Positions 12,901-22,200 of a DNA stretch of 64,000 nt are shown here, piece by piece. The notes beneath the pieces are model-generated. The model ran no database searches and was not told the DNA's origin. It was given only the letters and a program-made list of their open reading frames with translations. The translations under genes were made by a program, and so were the position numbers. The first letter of the stretch is position 1; each line of letters begins with the position of its first letter. Source of the stretch: Pempheris klunzingeri. Lineage: Eukaryota > Chordata > Actinopteri > Acropomatiformes > Pempheridae. The stretch spans positions 3,275,874 to 3,339,873 of the forward strand of contig NC_092014.1 of the NCBI RefSeq assembly GCF_042242105.1, written 5' to 3'.

Positions 12901-14613
12901 CCTCCTCTCCTCCTCCTCTTCCTCCTCCTGCTCCTCCCGGCTTCTCCCCCAGCGGCCCATCAGGACGGCCTCCTCTGAGCCGGCCAGCAGCTCGCCTCCC
13001 ACCCCGAGGCCCAGCTTGGTGTAGCGGGCCATCTCGTCCAGCGCTGACACGTCCCAGCGCTCCGGATGCAGGTCCTCCCCGAAGCCACCGTCGTCCACCA
13101 GGTCGCTTAGCAACTCAAAGGGCCGTTTCCTTGGCGATGCCGGGGAGCCCAGCATGAGGAGCACGCTCTGAAAGGGGACAGAGAAAAACAGACCACAGCT
13201 TTTACAATATCCTGCAATTTTAACATCACCTCTGTCTCACATGCCAGCATGCACAGTAAGATATTTGCCCTGCTGCTTGGTAATTAATCTCATCGGTCCA
13301 CGCGGTGTTTTAGCCATTAGCAAATTACAGGAGGTTGTTCTATACAAGGATAATCTGCAGGAAAATGATGTGATCATCACAGGAAGGCTTATAAAATTGT
13401 TTCATTTAATGTTATATATATATATTAGTAATTGAATTATCTACTCAGACAGCTCTTTTTTTATGCCTTTATGCTTTAACAATAAGAGAGAGACTGGTGC
13501 CTGCAAAGTGCCCGTGCTAAATGTGTGCGGCTCAATACACATGGAACCAGTTCAGCTCTACAAAGGCCCGGCTGGATCACCTGCGAGCTGACATAACAGA
13601 AGCCCATTTAATAAACTTTTAGGTTCTCGCTTATGTAATGTGTTTTTTTTTTTTTCCCCTTCATCTCAAATTGTGCGCTGAGCTGATGGCACCCGGCAAC
13701 GGAAAATGCAGACAACGGTAAGTGGTGCTTCACTAATTGTAATTTAGTTAAACGCCACCTGAGTTCCACGGCCAGCTATCAACCAGCCGGGGGACTCGGA
13801 GGCAGACGGCTTCTGTGGGCTGCCTTCTAAATTTTTCCGTGACTTTCAAGGTCTTGGCAAATTAACTCTAAAATTAGATATTATATAGACCAAACTTTGC
13901 ATTCATTATTGTGGAGCAAAGGCAATTGTACTCCGGGAAAAGCTCCTTGAACCTGAGGTGCATAAATTAACTTTAACCCAAATAGGCGTTTTTTTTTCCA
14001 CTGCAGACGTTTCGTCTCATCAAGTGTAAATAATAAAATGAATGAACGCTGAATGTCGTTTGGCTGCTTTGGTCCGCAGGTTGTGGCTCAGTGGGAGACC
14101 TGAATGGAATGGAGCCATGGTTAATGTTATTAGTCACACACCTCTGCTTTGAAAACTCAAATTTTCCGCAGGATGTGAGTGAATCCTGAGTTTGACCGAG
14201 GACTCTTAGAAGGCTGAGTCATATTGTCGATTAAGCATTTTAATAAAAAACAAGTCTTAAAACTCATTTCCCAAGAAAAGCGAGGGCCGTGCTTTGCTGT
14301 TCTCAGACAAACAAACGTCTACGTGGATATTCGCGGAAGTCTCGTGACTTGCGGCTCCCTCCGTCACGCTCACGTCGTCTCACCTGGTCGTACTCGGTCC
14401 TGCCCCCTTGTGGCGACATGGCGAGAGTGTAGGGGCTCAGCAGGCCCCTGTGTCCCCCGTAGGCCTCGCCAAACGCAGGCTCCATCCCATTCATACCCGG
14501 CTGAGGGGAAAAGGAAACAGGAAGACGCAAAGTGAGAAAGGACGTCCACGGGGGAGCGACGCTCAGAGGAGACTGCAGGTTTCAGCTGTACGCTCCCACG
14601 TTACCTGAGGCAT
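2021..14613 (-). CDS. crebrf: CREB3 regulatory factor (Luman recruitment factor), 3' end outside window
   Basis: CREBRF is a nuclear bZIP-like protein that binds CREB3/Luman, promotes its turnover and dampens the unfolded protein response; in human it also affects energy storage. Six coding exons join in phase: 14,613-14,605, 14,500-14,384, 13,167-12,363, 7,481-7,308, 6,493-6,304 and 2,094-2,021. They give 456 residues plus one base. Visible signatures are the N-terminus MPQ...GMEPAFGEAYGGH (like recalled human MPQ...GMDPPFGDAFRSH), MARYTKL, EEHNYSL, an acidic Glu run, KRRCFWEY, DLTPNPQKL and the basic region RSRKEKNKLASRACRLKKK running into KLWGLNQEY. The zipper remainder and C-terminus (about 78 residues in human) are not seen and should lie left of position 1. 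The middle is shorter than in human (639 aa), so a diverged teleost duplicate is possible, but synteny with atp6v0e1 supports orthology. Confidence 0.93.
2095..6303. other. crebrf intron 5
   Basis: Intron between the two bZIP exons. It contains pyrimidine-rich stretches near 5,485-5,660 and ordinary AT-rich DNA. I saw no additional exon. Confidence 0.6.
6304..6493 (-). CDS. crebrf: crebrf coding exon 5 (start of basic region)
   Basis: The exon is 190 bp, phase 1 to 2, with acceptor TTTGTGCAG and donor GTAGCA. The protein reads DASDLTPNPQKLHNIGEQLQ (human DVEDLTPNPKKLLQIGNELR), then NDLPAVARARSRKEKNKLAS, which begins the bZIP basic region. It is one of the best conserved parts of the gene. 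Confidence 0.95.
7308..7481 (-). CDS. crebrf: crebrf coding exon 4 (KRRCFWEY exon)
   Basis: The exon is 174 bp, phase 1 to 1, with acceptor CCCTTCAG and donor GTGAGA. It encodes SKRRCFWEY and, 22 residues on, WSSSTLPSTLYRREG. These match human KRRYFWEY and WNRDTLPSNMYQKNG. Codon 357 (TCC, 7,344-7,342) is serine at the position that aligns with human Arg457. Confidence 0.94.
7705..7845 (+). mobile_element. LINE-type 3' tail
   Basis: The phrase TCTTGATCTCAATGGGTCTT followed by TATCTGGTTAAATAAAGGTT and then an A-rich repeat of TTAAATAAAA is a widespread teleost non-LTR retrotransposon tail. Only the 3' end is present. Confidence 0.6.
9884..9911. repeat. CA microsatellite
   Basis: (CA)14 in crebrf intron 3; shorter CA tracts follow at 10,041-10,062 and 10,131-10,149. 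Confidence 0.95.
11329..11890. mobile_element. MITE-like interspersed repeat (relic)
   Basis: The left side reads GGGGTGCAACTGATGATCAT and the segment ending near 11,650 reads inverted as AGGGCTGTGACTAACAATTA, both rich in ATTAATTG/ATTAATCA steps. A second copy of the internal part follows (CCCAAAGATAAACTTAACTG, AGCAGCAAATCCTCACAT, AACAATTAATCAATCATCAA). Related phrases recur at 18,060-18,250 and 58,390-58,520, which shows that it is a dispersed family. This kind of element is very common in teleost introns. The superfamily was not determined. Confidence 0.55.
12363..13167 (-). CDS. crebrf: crebrf coding exon 3 (large acidic exon)
   Basis: This 805-bp exon (residues about 43-310) opens after CTTTCAG with SVLLMLGSPASPRKRPFELL and ends at the donor GTGAGT after ETEC. 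Family landmarks are ERWDVSALDEMARYTKLGL (human WDTYCEDLTKYTKL) and EEHNYSL. A Glu/Asp-rich tract with a run of 14 Glu codons (GAG/GAA mix) lies near 12,420-12,470. Short alanine and arginine/glutamate runs are also present. The complement of this GC-rich exon produces several long false frames on the plus strand. The tract is a transactivation-type acidic region by analogy; that role is inference. Confidence 0.92.
13168..14383. other. crebrf intron 2
   Basis: Intron between the short N-terminal exon and the acidic exon. It is AT-rich with T runs near 13,641 and 13,989. No further coding segment noticed. Confidence 0.6.
14384..14500 (-). CDS. crebrf: crebrf coding exon 2
   Basis: The exon is 117 bp (39 codons) with acceptor CCCCTCAG and donor GTGAGA, phase 0 to 0. 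It encodes the conserved N-terminal motif GMEPAFGEAYGGH and then LLSPYTLAMSPQGGRTEYDQ. The second half is unlike the human sequence I recall, so only the first 15 or so residues are clearly conserved. Confidence 0.88.
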
Positions 14614-14669
14614 GCCCGAGGCAGGAGGGTGTCAGGTCGAGGTCACAGCGTCAGTTCAAGCGAGTTCTG
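14605..14669 (-). CDS. crebrf: crebrf first coding exon (5' UTR plus three codons M-P-Q)
   Basis: A strong polypyrimidine tract precedes a tandem CAGCAG acceptor, so the exon can begin at 14,669 or 14,666. About 55 bases of UTR follow, then ATG CCT CAG (14,613-14,605) and the donor GTAACG. Only nine bases are coding. Human CREBRF also begins MPQ, followed by a segment that matches the next exon here, which is why this ATG was chosen over the internal methionines in exon 2. The exon was inferred from splice signals and the protein match; no transcript was available. Confidence 0.82.
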
Positions 14670-14797
14670 CTGCAAAAAAGAAAAAAGAAAAAAGAACACA
14701 ACCAAGTTCAGATTTCAGCACGGAGCTGAAACGACAGGGAGAGAAGAAGAGTAGGAAGATGACAGGGGAGGAAGAGGAGGGCGAGGACGTAACTCAC

Positions 14798-14875
14798 CTT
14801 AGGTCGAGAGTTGAGAGGGTCAAGGGGTGGAGCTCTTTTCACATGTCGCAGCCCTGCAGCTCTCAGCCTCCCTGC
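14798..14875 (-). other. crebrf: crebrf non-coding 5' UTR exon
   Basis: A pyrimidine tract of CTTCTTCTTCTTCTCTCCCT type and CCAG precede 78 bases that end in AAG followed by the perfect donor GTGAGT (complement of 14,797-14,792). The block sits one short intron (about 130 bp) upstream of the MPQ exon and has no useful open frame. It contains the minimal upstream ORF ATG-TGA at 14,844-14,839. A second AG four bases inside allows a start at 14,871. Inferred from splice signals only. Confidence 0.62.
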
Positions 14876-16406
14876 CTGGAGGGAGAGAAGAAGAAGAAGA
14901 GGAGGGACGGGCAAGGAGGGGTCAACAGAGGCCACCATGAAAATTATACAGCAATAAACCAGTGATGTAAACACGTGGTTAAAGCGTAGAGACGTACCAG
15001 GACGTAAATGTACGACCATGACGCACACATCATCAGACTTTAACAGATACAGGACAAGTCAGTCGCTGAATTGGGTTGTTTGATCGCCATAATACGAAGA
15101 GATGACAGCAGTAAAGAAGATGAAATACAGGTTTTAACAAACTTTTGTGCCTTCCTCACACTAATGCGCTTTTTTAAGCCTTTCAAGGTTTCGCTGAAGT
15201 TTCTGTTGATTGCTGTGATGCAGTTTTTTTCTTGTATTCCGTGTTTATGAAGTTAAACATTAAGATGTCGGAGATCTTTTTTTTTTTGTCTGTTCAGCCA
15301 TGACAGGTATTACTGCTTACATTAGGTGGCTAGTTTTTCTATTAATACACCTTTTTATTCAACATGAAAAAACATGTGCTGCTGCCAGAAATGCACAAAA
15401 ATGTAGGACATATCATTTCCTGAGGAAGACCTGCCAACAATTGGCATTTAAAATAGCGAATGCAGAAGCTTTTATGCACCAGATAAAGGTTGAATTGTGC
15501 TGTGTAGAGTATTCATGTAACAATTGTGGATGAATTTGAGGATAATTACCAACTAACATTTGTTATTTCACTACCACCGTGCGTCGTTACTGTCACAAGC
15601 TGCATCAATGAATAACTCGGATGTTATTTTGTTGAAAATTACACAACCTGTGCAGGAGAAAATGAAGCAACAGTGAGGGAGCAGGAAAGCAGGAGGGTCC
15701 AGAAAGATAAAGGCCAAGATGAAAACAGATTAGAGCCAAAAGTTACACATTTCTCAGAGGCAAAATCATCTCGCTGTTTTTAATTAAACCTCAGAATCTG
15801 GAGCGCGTGCTAATCTAGCTACGTTAGCTTAGCGACCAGTTGGATTTAGCCGCATTAGCTCGTGTCGTGACTGCTGTGTTTGTGATTTATATTTAACCTT
15901 CCTCCTATTTTACCATTTAAAGGTTAAAAAAACATTTCTTACTGGTAACAAATCCCATAAAAAGACCAAAACCAGCAATGTTCATCCATCTAAACACTTT
16001 CTGACTTTATTACTTATTGCTTCTTACTGAAAACATAACTCTTTAAAAAAAAATAAACGCTCAAAAATATAGAAATATAGAATAAAAGCTCACAAATACA
16101 ATATTAAAAAGCTAAATAATATTCTGTAACGTCTGATCTGTGTAGGTTTGTAGGAGAAATAGTGCATTTGTTGGGGACTATTTCCAGCAGTGGATTAATC
16201 CACATTTGGTGCTCTAGTGAGTATCTGGGGCAGCGGACGGTGTATCTCAGATTGAGTCAAAACAAACAACAGCGTGTGTGTGTTCACGGTGATGAAGGAG
16301 CATGTCAGCCAGTGCAAACGTGAGGCTTACTGATGTGTTTTTAATAGTTTCAGAACCACAATGGAGCTCTGCAGCACGGAGGAGAGAGACAGATCAGGTT
16401 TTTGAT

Positions 16407-16407
<1 letters not shown>

Positions 16408-16438
<31 letters not shown>
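16408..16438. repeat. CA microsatellite
   Basis: About 15 CA units in the crebrf 5' intron. Confidence 0.95.
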
Positions 16439-16441
<3 letters not shown>

Positions 16442-18059
16442 GATTTCCTTGAAAGTTGCCAGACTTTTCCTTTAACCGAGCTAACTTTCGACTCCACCCA
16501 GTACGGTTAAACTGCAACCAATGGGATCTTTTCAGCCCCGTGGAGCAGCTCCACATCAGTTAATATTTGTGTAACCATAAGTCCAGTTCTCCATTAGAGA
16601 CGAGGCCACAATGCAAGCTAGTGATCAGACTCTGCTGCTTTCAGACGGGGACATGATGAAACACTGAGCAACACTAACACACTCTCACACACACACACAC
16701 ACTCACACAGAGTGAGGGAACAATGCAGACCTACTGTTCTGTACCTGTGAAAAACCAGGAGAAAGCAGCTCACACTGACCCGGGCTCAGTGATTCGAGAA
16801 CAATGCCATAATACGGTCTCTGTGGATTGACCTCAGGCACACAAGAATGAGGAAATGAGGATTGGCTGGGCGGTTATGACACTGCCTTGGCACGCCACAT
16901 GGAAATCTGGAATTTGGCACACAGAGCAAGCCAGCTACCAACATGCTGTGTACACAAACACTTATCAGACGCATACAGCGTTTTGAAGTAGATAACAAAA
17001 CGGGTGGAAGGAATGTAATAATCCCAGCAAGCTACGAACGCACAAAGGATCCACCTCTTTGTCGTGAAGTTTCACCAGCGGTGCTTAGCGCAGGAGTGTT
17101 TGAGATACAAAGCAGTGAGAGTTTACATTGGGATTAACTCTATGTGCATTTTATGCTCGTACCACCGGTTCAGCTTGTTAACGTGGCGATGAGGAGCGTT
17201 ACTACAAACATCCACACACATACAAATAAATAAATAATGTAAGCTACGTGCCGCTCATTCACCTCAGTGACCTACCTACCACTTCCTCTAATCTCCTCTC
17301 CCTGACTACAATGCTCTTTCAGGCATCTGCTGTTTTTACAAGGCAAATTTACACGACGGAGCCGCCGCACCGAGCGGATTCTTCCTCCTGTTTGTTCATG
17401 CTACAGCTGATATAGGCGTGCTTTTGTGAAACAACAGTCCCGCAATCATTTATTGTGTGTTGGTTCAACATAGGCTTGGTCCGAAGGTCTCCGTGCTCAT
17501 AAACACACTCTTGACGGGCAGAGTTCACGGTAAGGCAACAGGGAAAACAAAAGGAAATTGCTTCATCTCAAACCAGCGCGGGTCAATAACCACCAATAAC
17601 CAGCGGCTTCACATTCGGCCAATGATCCATTTAGCCAGTTGTAAACAAGACTGAATACCAACACAGCTGGGCCTTATGCAACAACCACTCCAGATACATA
17701 CTGACAAACCCAACATGCACGTTTACATTCCCAGTGTGGGAAGATTATGGCTCATGTGAAGCCGTTTGAGCACGACAGGAGTCACATTTACTTGTTATAC
17801 AGACCAGTTTACAGTGGAGATTTAAAGGCCGCCTCAACCTCGCAGCAATTCCAGTCATTCCAAGCCATTTGGCCACAGAAATGGCAGAATAAGAACGACC
17901 CCATATCCTTCAAACAGCTTGCTGTGTAACACAGAGCAGGGGATTCAAATAGAGGCTATACTGTAGAGCTGCAACTTCACATTCTCTCAGTGTGAAAATG
18001 GTTTGTTTTGTTCTTTAAACAAAAAAAAAGAAGGCCATAGCAAGTCCAAGGTGATGTTT

Positions 18060-18260
18060 TCAAATTGCTCAAGTCCAAATATGTGCAGCTATATTCAGTT
18101 TATTATCATTCAAGACAGTGGAAAGCAGCAAATACTCATAACTGAGAAGCTGGAACAAGCCACTGTCTGAAAAATGACTTAAACAATCAATCAAGTATCA
18201 AGAACTGCTGCAGATTTATCACCTACCAATCTAAGCTCGGTATTATAATGTGTTTGTGGT
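18060..18260. mobile_element. MITE-like interspersed repeat, second copy
   Basis: Shares AGCAGCAAATACTCATAACT, GAGAAGCTGGAACAAG and AAACAATCAATCAAGTATCA with the block at 11,640-11,890. Short, degraded copy with no coding capacity. Confidence 0.5.
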
Positions 18261-18549
18261 GGTTTATGGTGTAAAAAGGTGTTTAAAGGTCTTATACTTT
18301 CACTGTTTGCACTCTGATGTGTTTGTACTTTAAAGTGTTTCTGTCCCATCTTAGTGAAAACTTGTTTGTTATATAGTAACTTTCAAAATAAAAGGTGTTA
18401 GAATAGAAGATTATTGGCTGATTACTACGCACAGCTCCTCTGATCCAAACACGTGTGGAAGGAAGTCACTGAGAAAGTGGACCATGAGGCAAATTGAGAG
18501 CATGAGCAGTCTGACCAGACAATGAACCTTTAGCAGCTGGAGGCCTCTT

Positions 18550-20817
18550 CAGAGAAAAAAAAAAAAAAAAAAACCCGCCTCCAGCATGACAGACTAGAGG
18601 ACAACACGGTTACGGATGGATGGAGGTTACGCACAGAGAGACGAGGAGGGGTTTGAGAAAAAAGTAAATTAGACAGAAGTCTACAAGAGGCTGAGATGGC
18701 GGAGAGTGTGCCCGTAAACAGCGAGGTGGAGACGGGAGCGCAGGGGAGGGGAGACGGTCTGGCGTGGAGGCCAATTTGCCAAATTAAAGCTCCAAAAATC
18801 TGGGCGGCGGACAAAGCTCCGTCTCGCCTGGGAATTCTCCCTGTCTCCTCTAATTGAATAAAAAAGACTTGAATTACAGCAGAGAGAGAGAGAGAGGGAG
18901 AAAAACAGAGGACAAACACCCTAAACGACCTGGATGCGCCCCCTGTCTCTCCTCTCCGTGTCCTTGGAGCTCCGTTTCCCGTAAAACGATGGAGAGACGT
19001 GAAGTGTCCCCGGTCTGCCGCCCCTCGCCTCTGCTCGGCTCCCTGTCCATCCGGAGCGCGTCCAGCTCTCCCCGAAACAAACAAAAAAAAACCCTCAAAA
19101 CCTGCCGATGAACCGATGGGTGCAGCGGACCTGATGGGGCATGACGGCGCTGTGTGTCCGCACAGCTGGATCCAACAGCAGCAGCAGCAGCAGCGGCGGC
19201 AGCACACGGAGCCGGAGCGGGGAAGGGAAGGGAAGGTGCCATGGTGGCAGCCAGCAGCGTGTCCCGCATGGCACGGCACGGCACGGCGAGCCGAGGAGCA
19301 GCCGCACTCCCACATCCACACTCCTCTTTTCCCTCTCACCCTGCACATCATGCGTTTTCTGAATATTCATTTTGAAATAAAGCTGAATTTCCTACCTAAA
19401 AGCAGCCGCCGCCGCGCGTCGCGGAGTATCCAGCCGAGACAACAGGGATCCTTTCAGCGCAAGACAACAATAAAAATGGGGCGCAGCTGGCAGTGCCACC
19501 GGATGTCCAATATTAATTGTTAATACGGCCGATTTATGAGCATGTGGATCCGCTTCTGCGTTAAACTGCTGCAGCCACATGCAGGTGTGAAGTCTGGATT
19601 TGTGTCCACTCTCTCTGACTTTCTTTCTTTTTTTTGTGTGTTAAATATTAAAGTTGACGCGAAGAACAAATCCCAGAACAAGTTTGGCTGCTGTTTGTCC
19701 ACCTGCAGGTGCTGCTGCCGATTGGTGGTGGTAATGTTACTGTACAGGCCCTGGCAAGTTGGGCTCGGCTTTTTTTTAAAAACGAAGGGTTTATTATAAT
19801 AAAACTGTAAAGTTTAGCAGGAAAAAAAAAGCGCACTGGGAGCAAATGTATGTCCTCCTACATGCGCACGGATATGGGAAATACATGCAAAGATGTTTAT
19901 ACAAGTAGAAATGTTTGATGCACCCTGGAAAATGTAATAAGCAGCAGTTTAAAGCGATAAATATGTCACAAATATTGGTGGATAACAACAAAGAAGAAGC
20001 TTCTATCGATCTTTCGGTGCGTTTTAAATAATCCAAGTGTGCCTCTGTGCCATGCATGCTGCTGCGTGTAAATCCGTGTGAAAGTAGCCATTTTTTCATC
20101 ACAGGAGACCGTTAAAAGCCAACATTATTTCTTATCTCCACAGTGTGGATATTTGTCAGTAACTTCTCCGCCTGCTGAACTTGAGCGTAAACGCGCGTTT
20201 GTGTGCCCACTGGCACGGAGCCGCGAGACGGGCTTTACCTTATCGCGTGTCCTCGGGTGTCCCCTCGGAGTTAAGGCTCCTCCGGACCGGGGTAAAATGT
20301 CGGCCTCGGCCTCTCCAGATGATATTATTACGCACCATCCACGGAGAGGAGAGGAGAGGCGCCCGCATGGACGGACAGCGGCGGCCGCTCGGCGCGGAGA
20401 TCCCGGTTCACCTACAGCCACATGCAGGAAGTTAGTCCGCAGCGGGGGCGAGAGCTGGCCTGTATGGCGGATAAACGGGACAGAAAATACGGTTGTAGGA
20501 CTGTTAAACCCCCCCCACCCCCCTGCCTCCCTCCCTCCCTCCCCTCTCGCCTCCTCCTCCTCCTCCTCCACCTCCTCCTCATGTCTCTCCCTCTCCTCCA
20601 TTGGTGCAGAAGCCTACCGTTTTGTAGATAGAGAGAATAAAAGCAGCCCCCCCCCTCACCACCACCACCACATCTGAAGCCAATTCCTCTATTAATAAAG
20701 TTTTACAGGCTCGTACCGCAGACCCCCCCTCAGTGCAACATGGTGCCGTCCGCAGGGCTCCATGAACCAAACACTTTCTCTTCGGCTTTAAACCACTTTT
20801 CTTTTGGAGAGAGACGC

Positions 20818-20853
<36 letters not shown>

Positions 20854-21060
20854 GGGAAGGAGGGCGTGGATGCGCGCGGCTGGACGTGTTGCACAGGCTG
20901 TGTGTGTGTCCCTCTTTGTTGTTGTTGTTGTGTTGTGTTGTTGTTGTGTTGGTGTTGTTGTTGTTGTTGCTGCTGTTGTTGTCTGCGCAGTGTTTAGCTG
21001 CAGCTTTCAGGGCGCAGCGCAGCGCAAAGGTGGAGAAACGAGCTGAGAGCGACTGACCTG
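18550..21060 (-). promoter_or_regulatory. GC-rich, CpG-dense putative crebrf promoter and first-exon zone
   Basis: Compared with its AT-rich flanks this zone is GC-rich and CpG-dense (notably 18,960-19,300, 19,400-19,440, 20,170-20,480 and 20,990-21,120). It lies 4-6 kb upstream of the first crebrf exon I can define, on the correct side. Possible minus-strand donors include those near 19,337, 20,236 and 21,049, but I cannot choose between them. Long open frames here on both strands (for example 19,351-18,530) are low-complexity products of GC-rich DNA. It also holds a CAG/GCC repeat at about 19,175-19,200, a CA repeat and GTT-rich tracts near 20,915-20,980. Confidence 0.45.
20822..20850. repeat. 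CA microsatellite
   Basis: About 14 units at the edge of the GC-rich promoter zone. Confidence 0.95.
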
Positions 21061-22089
21061 ATCGAAACGGGAAGTGTGTCAGCTGTAAAAACAGTTGCAG
21101 CTCTCCACGGCGGACAGGGGGGCACTTGAGTTCACCAATAATCCCGCAGACAAACTGTCAATCCGCAGAGATTAGCGCGCCAAACTTCCTGCATTGGGAT
21201 TTCAGAATAAAAGCCGCGTTCAGGAATGAAGGAGAAAAACTTAGCAGCTTGATTTTGTTGGGAAAACACTTGATTCATAGATGCAAATATTTAAAGGTTA
21301 AAGTCCATATCAACAGATGGAGGAATGTCCTTTAAGATATTTGCAAAAATCTCTTTAATGCATTACAAACAGAAACATCCTCAAATGTTTTTCTTCATCT
21401 GACTTTTCCTGCTGCTGGAGTCGGATCATCACTCCTGTCTTGTTTGACATCTGTAGTTGTTTTTGTCTTCAGTAACATCAATTTACATTTTTTGATCATC
21501 ATCATCTTATACGATAAAGGAGGAAAATGGAAATGTATGATATCATACAACAATATAACCATTTTAATAACAACGACAATCACAACAACAACAATAATGA
21601 GATTAATAATAATATCAGTTTCATTAGTACACATTTTAAACTAGGAGGACAAAGTGCTTTCTGTACACAGCGTAAAAGAGAACAATCACAAATATAAAGA
21701 CAAAAAAATACAGAACAACAAAATACAAGCACACTTTGGAGACCATATAAAGTAAAATTTACAAATAAACCACCCAAAAGGAGAAAAAGTAAAAACTATA
21801 ACAATGATTTTAAAACTAGAGCTGCATAATGTTGTCAACAAAAACGGCAAGTCTGCAAAAATGTGTTTCATGAACCGATTTAAAAGCAGAAACGGTGTCA
21901 GCAGATCGAATGCTAACAGGTTAAGTGTTCAAAAGCTGACGCGCCTGTGCAGCAAATTGTCGAATCACCCTTTGACCTGAACCTGGACTCTGGTACAGCA
22001 GATCCAAGAGGCCTTTTAAGTGATAAGCTTCATAATTATACAGGATAATTAATCATAATCATGTGTTTGAAATGACTTGCAGTGTTTAT

Positions 22090-22200
22090 ACTGATCAGTT
22101 CTGCTATTGTTTATGTTTTCACTGTGTTCATGTCCCTGTAAAGCACTTTGAACTGTCCTGAGTCTGAATGGAGCTACATAAATAAAATTACCTTACCTTA
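22090..22200 (+). mobile_element. LINE-type 3' tail
   Basis: CCTGTAAAGCACTTTGAACT, then GAGCTACATAAATAAAATTA and a CCTTA repeat, is typical of the 3' ends of fish L2/CR1-like LINEs. Fragment only. Confidence 0.55.

Larger units (their letters stand above)
14876..18549. other. crebrf 5' intron
   Basis: Presumed intron between the promoter zone and the 5' UTR exon. It has a CA repeat at 16,408-16,438, a shorter one near 16,684-16,702 and a MITE-like relic at about 18,060-18,260. No exon could be supported. Confidence 0.45.

Noticed and set aside
18530..19351. 273-codon open frame on the minus strand
   Set aside because: Cys-, Ser- and Arg-rich low-complexity product of a CpG-rich region with overlapping frames on both strands. 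No recognisable domain.
20125..20677. Long frames on both strands (158 and 199 codons)
   Set aside because: GC-rich, repeat-coded residues (poly-Glu, poly-Ser), no domain; likely promoter or 5' UTR DNA.
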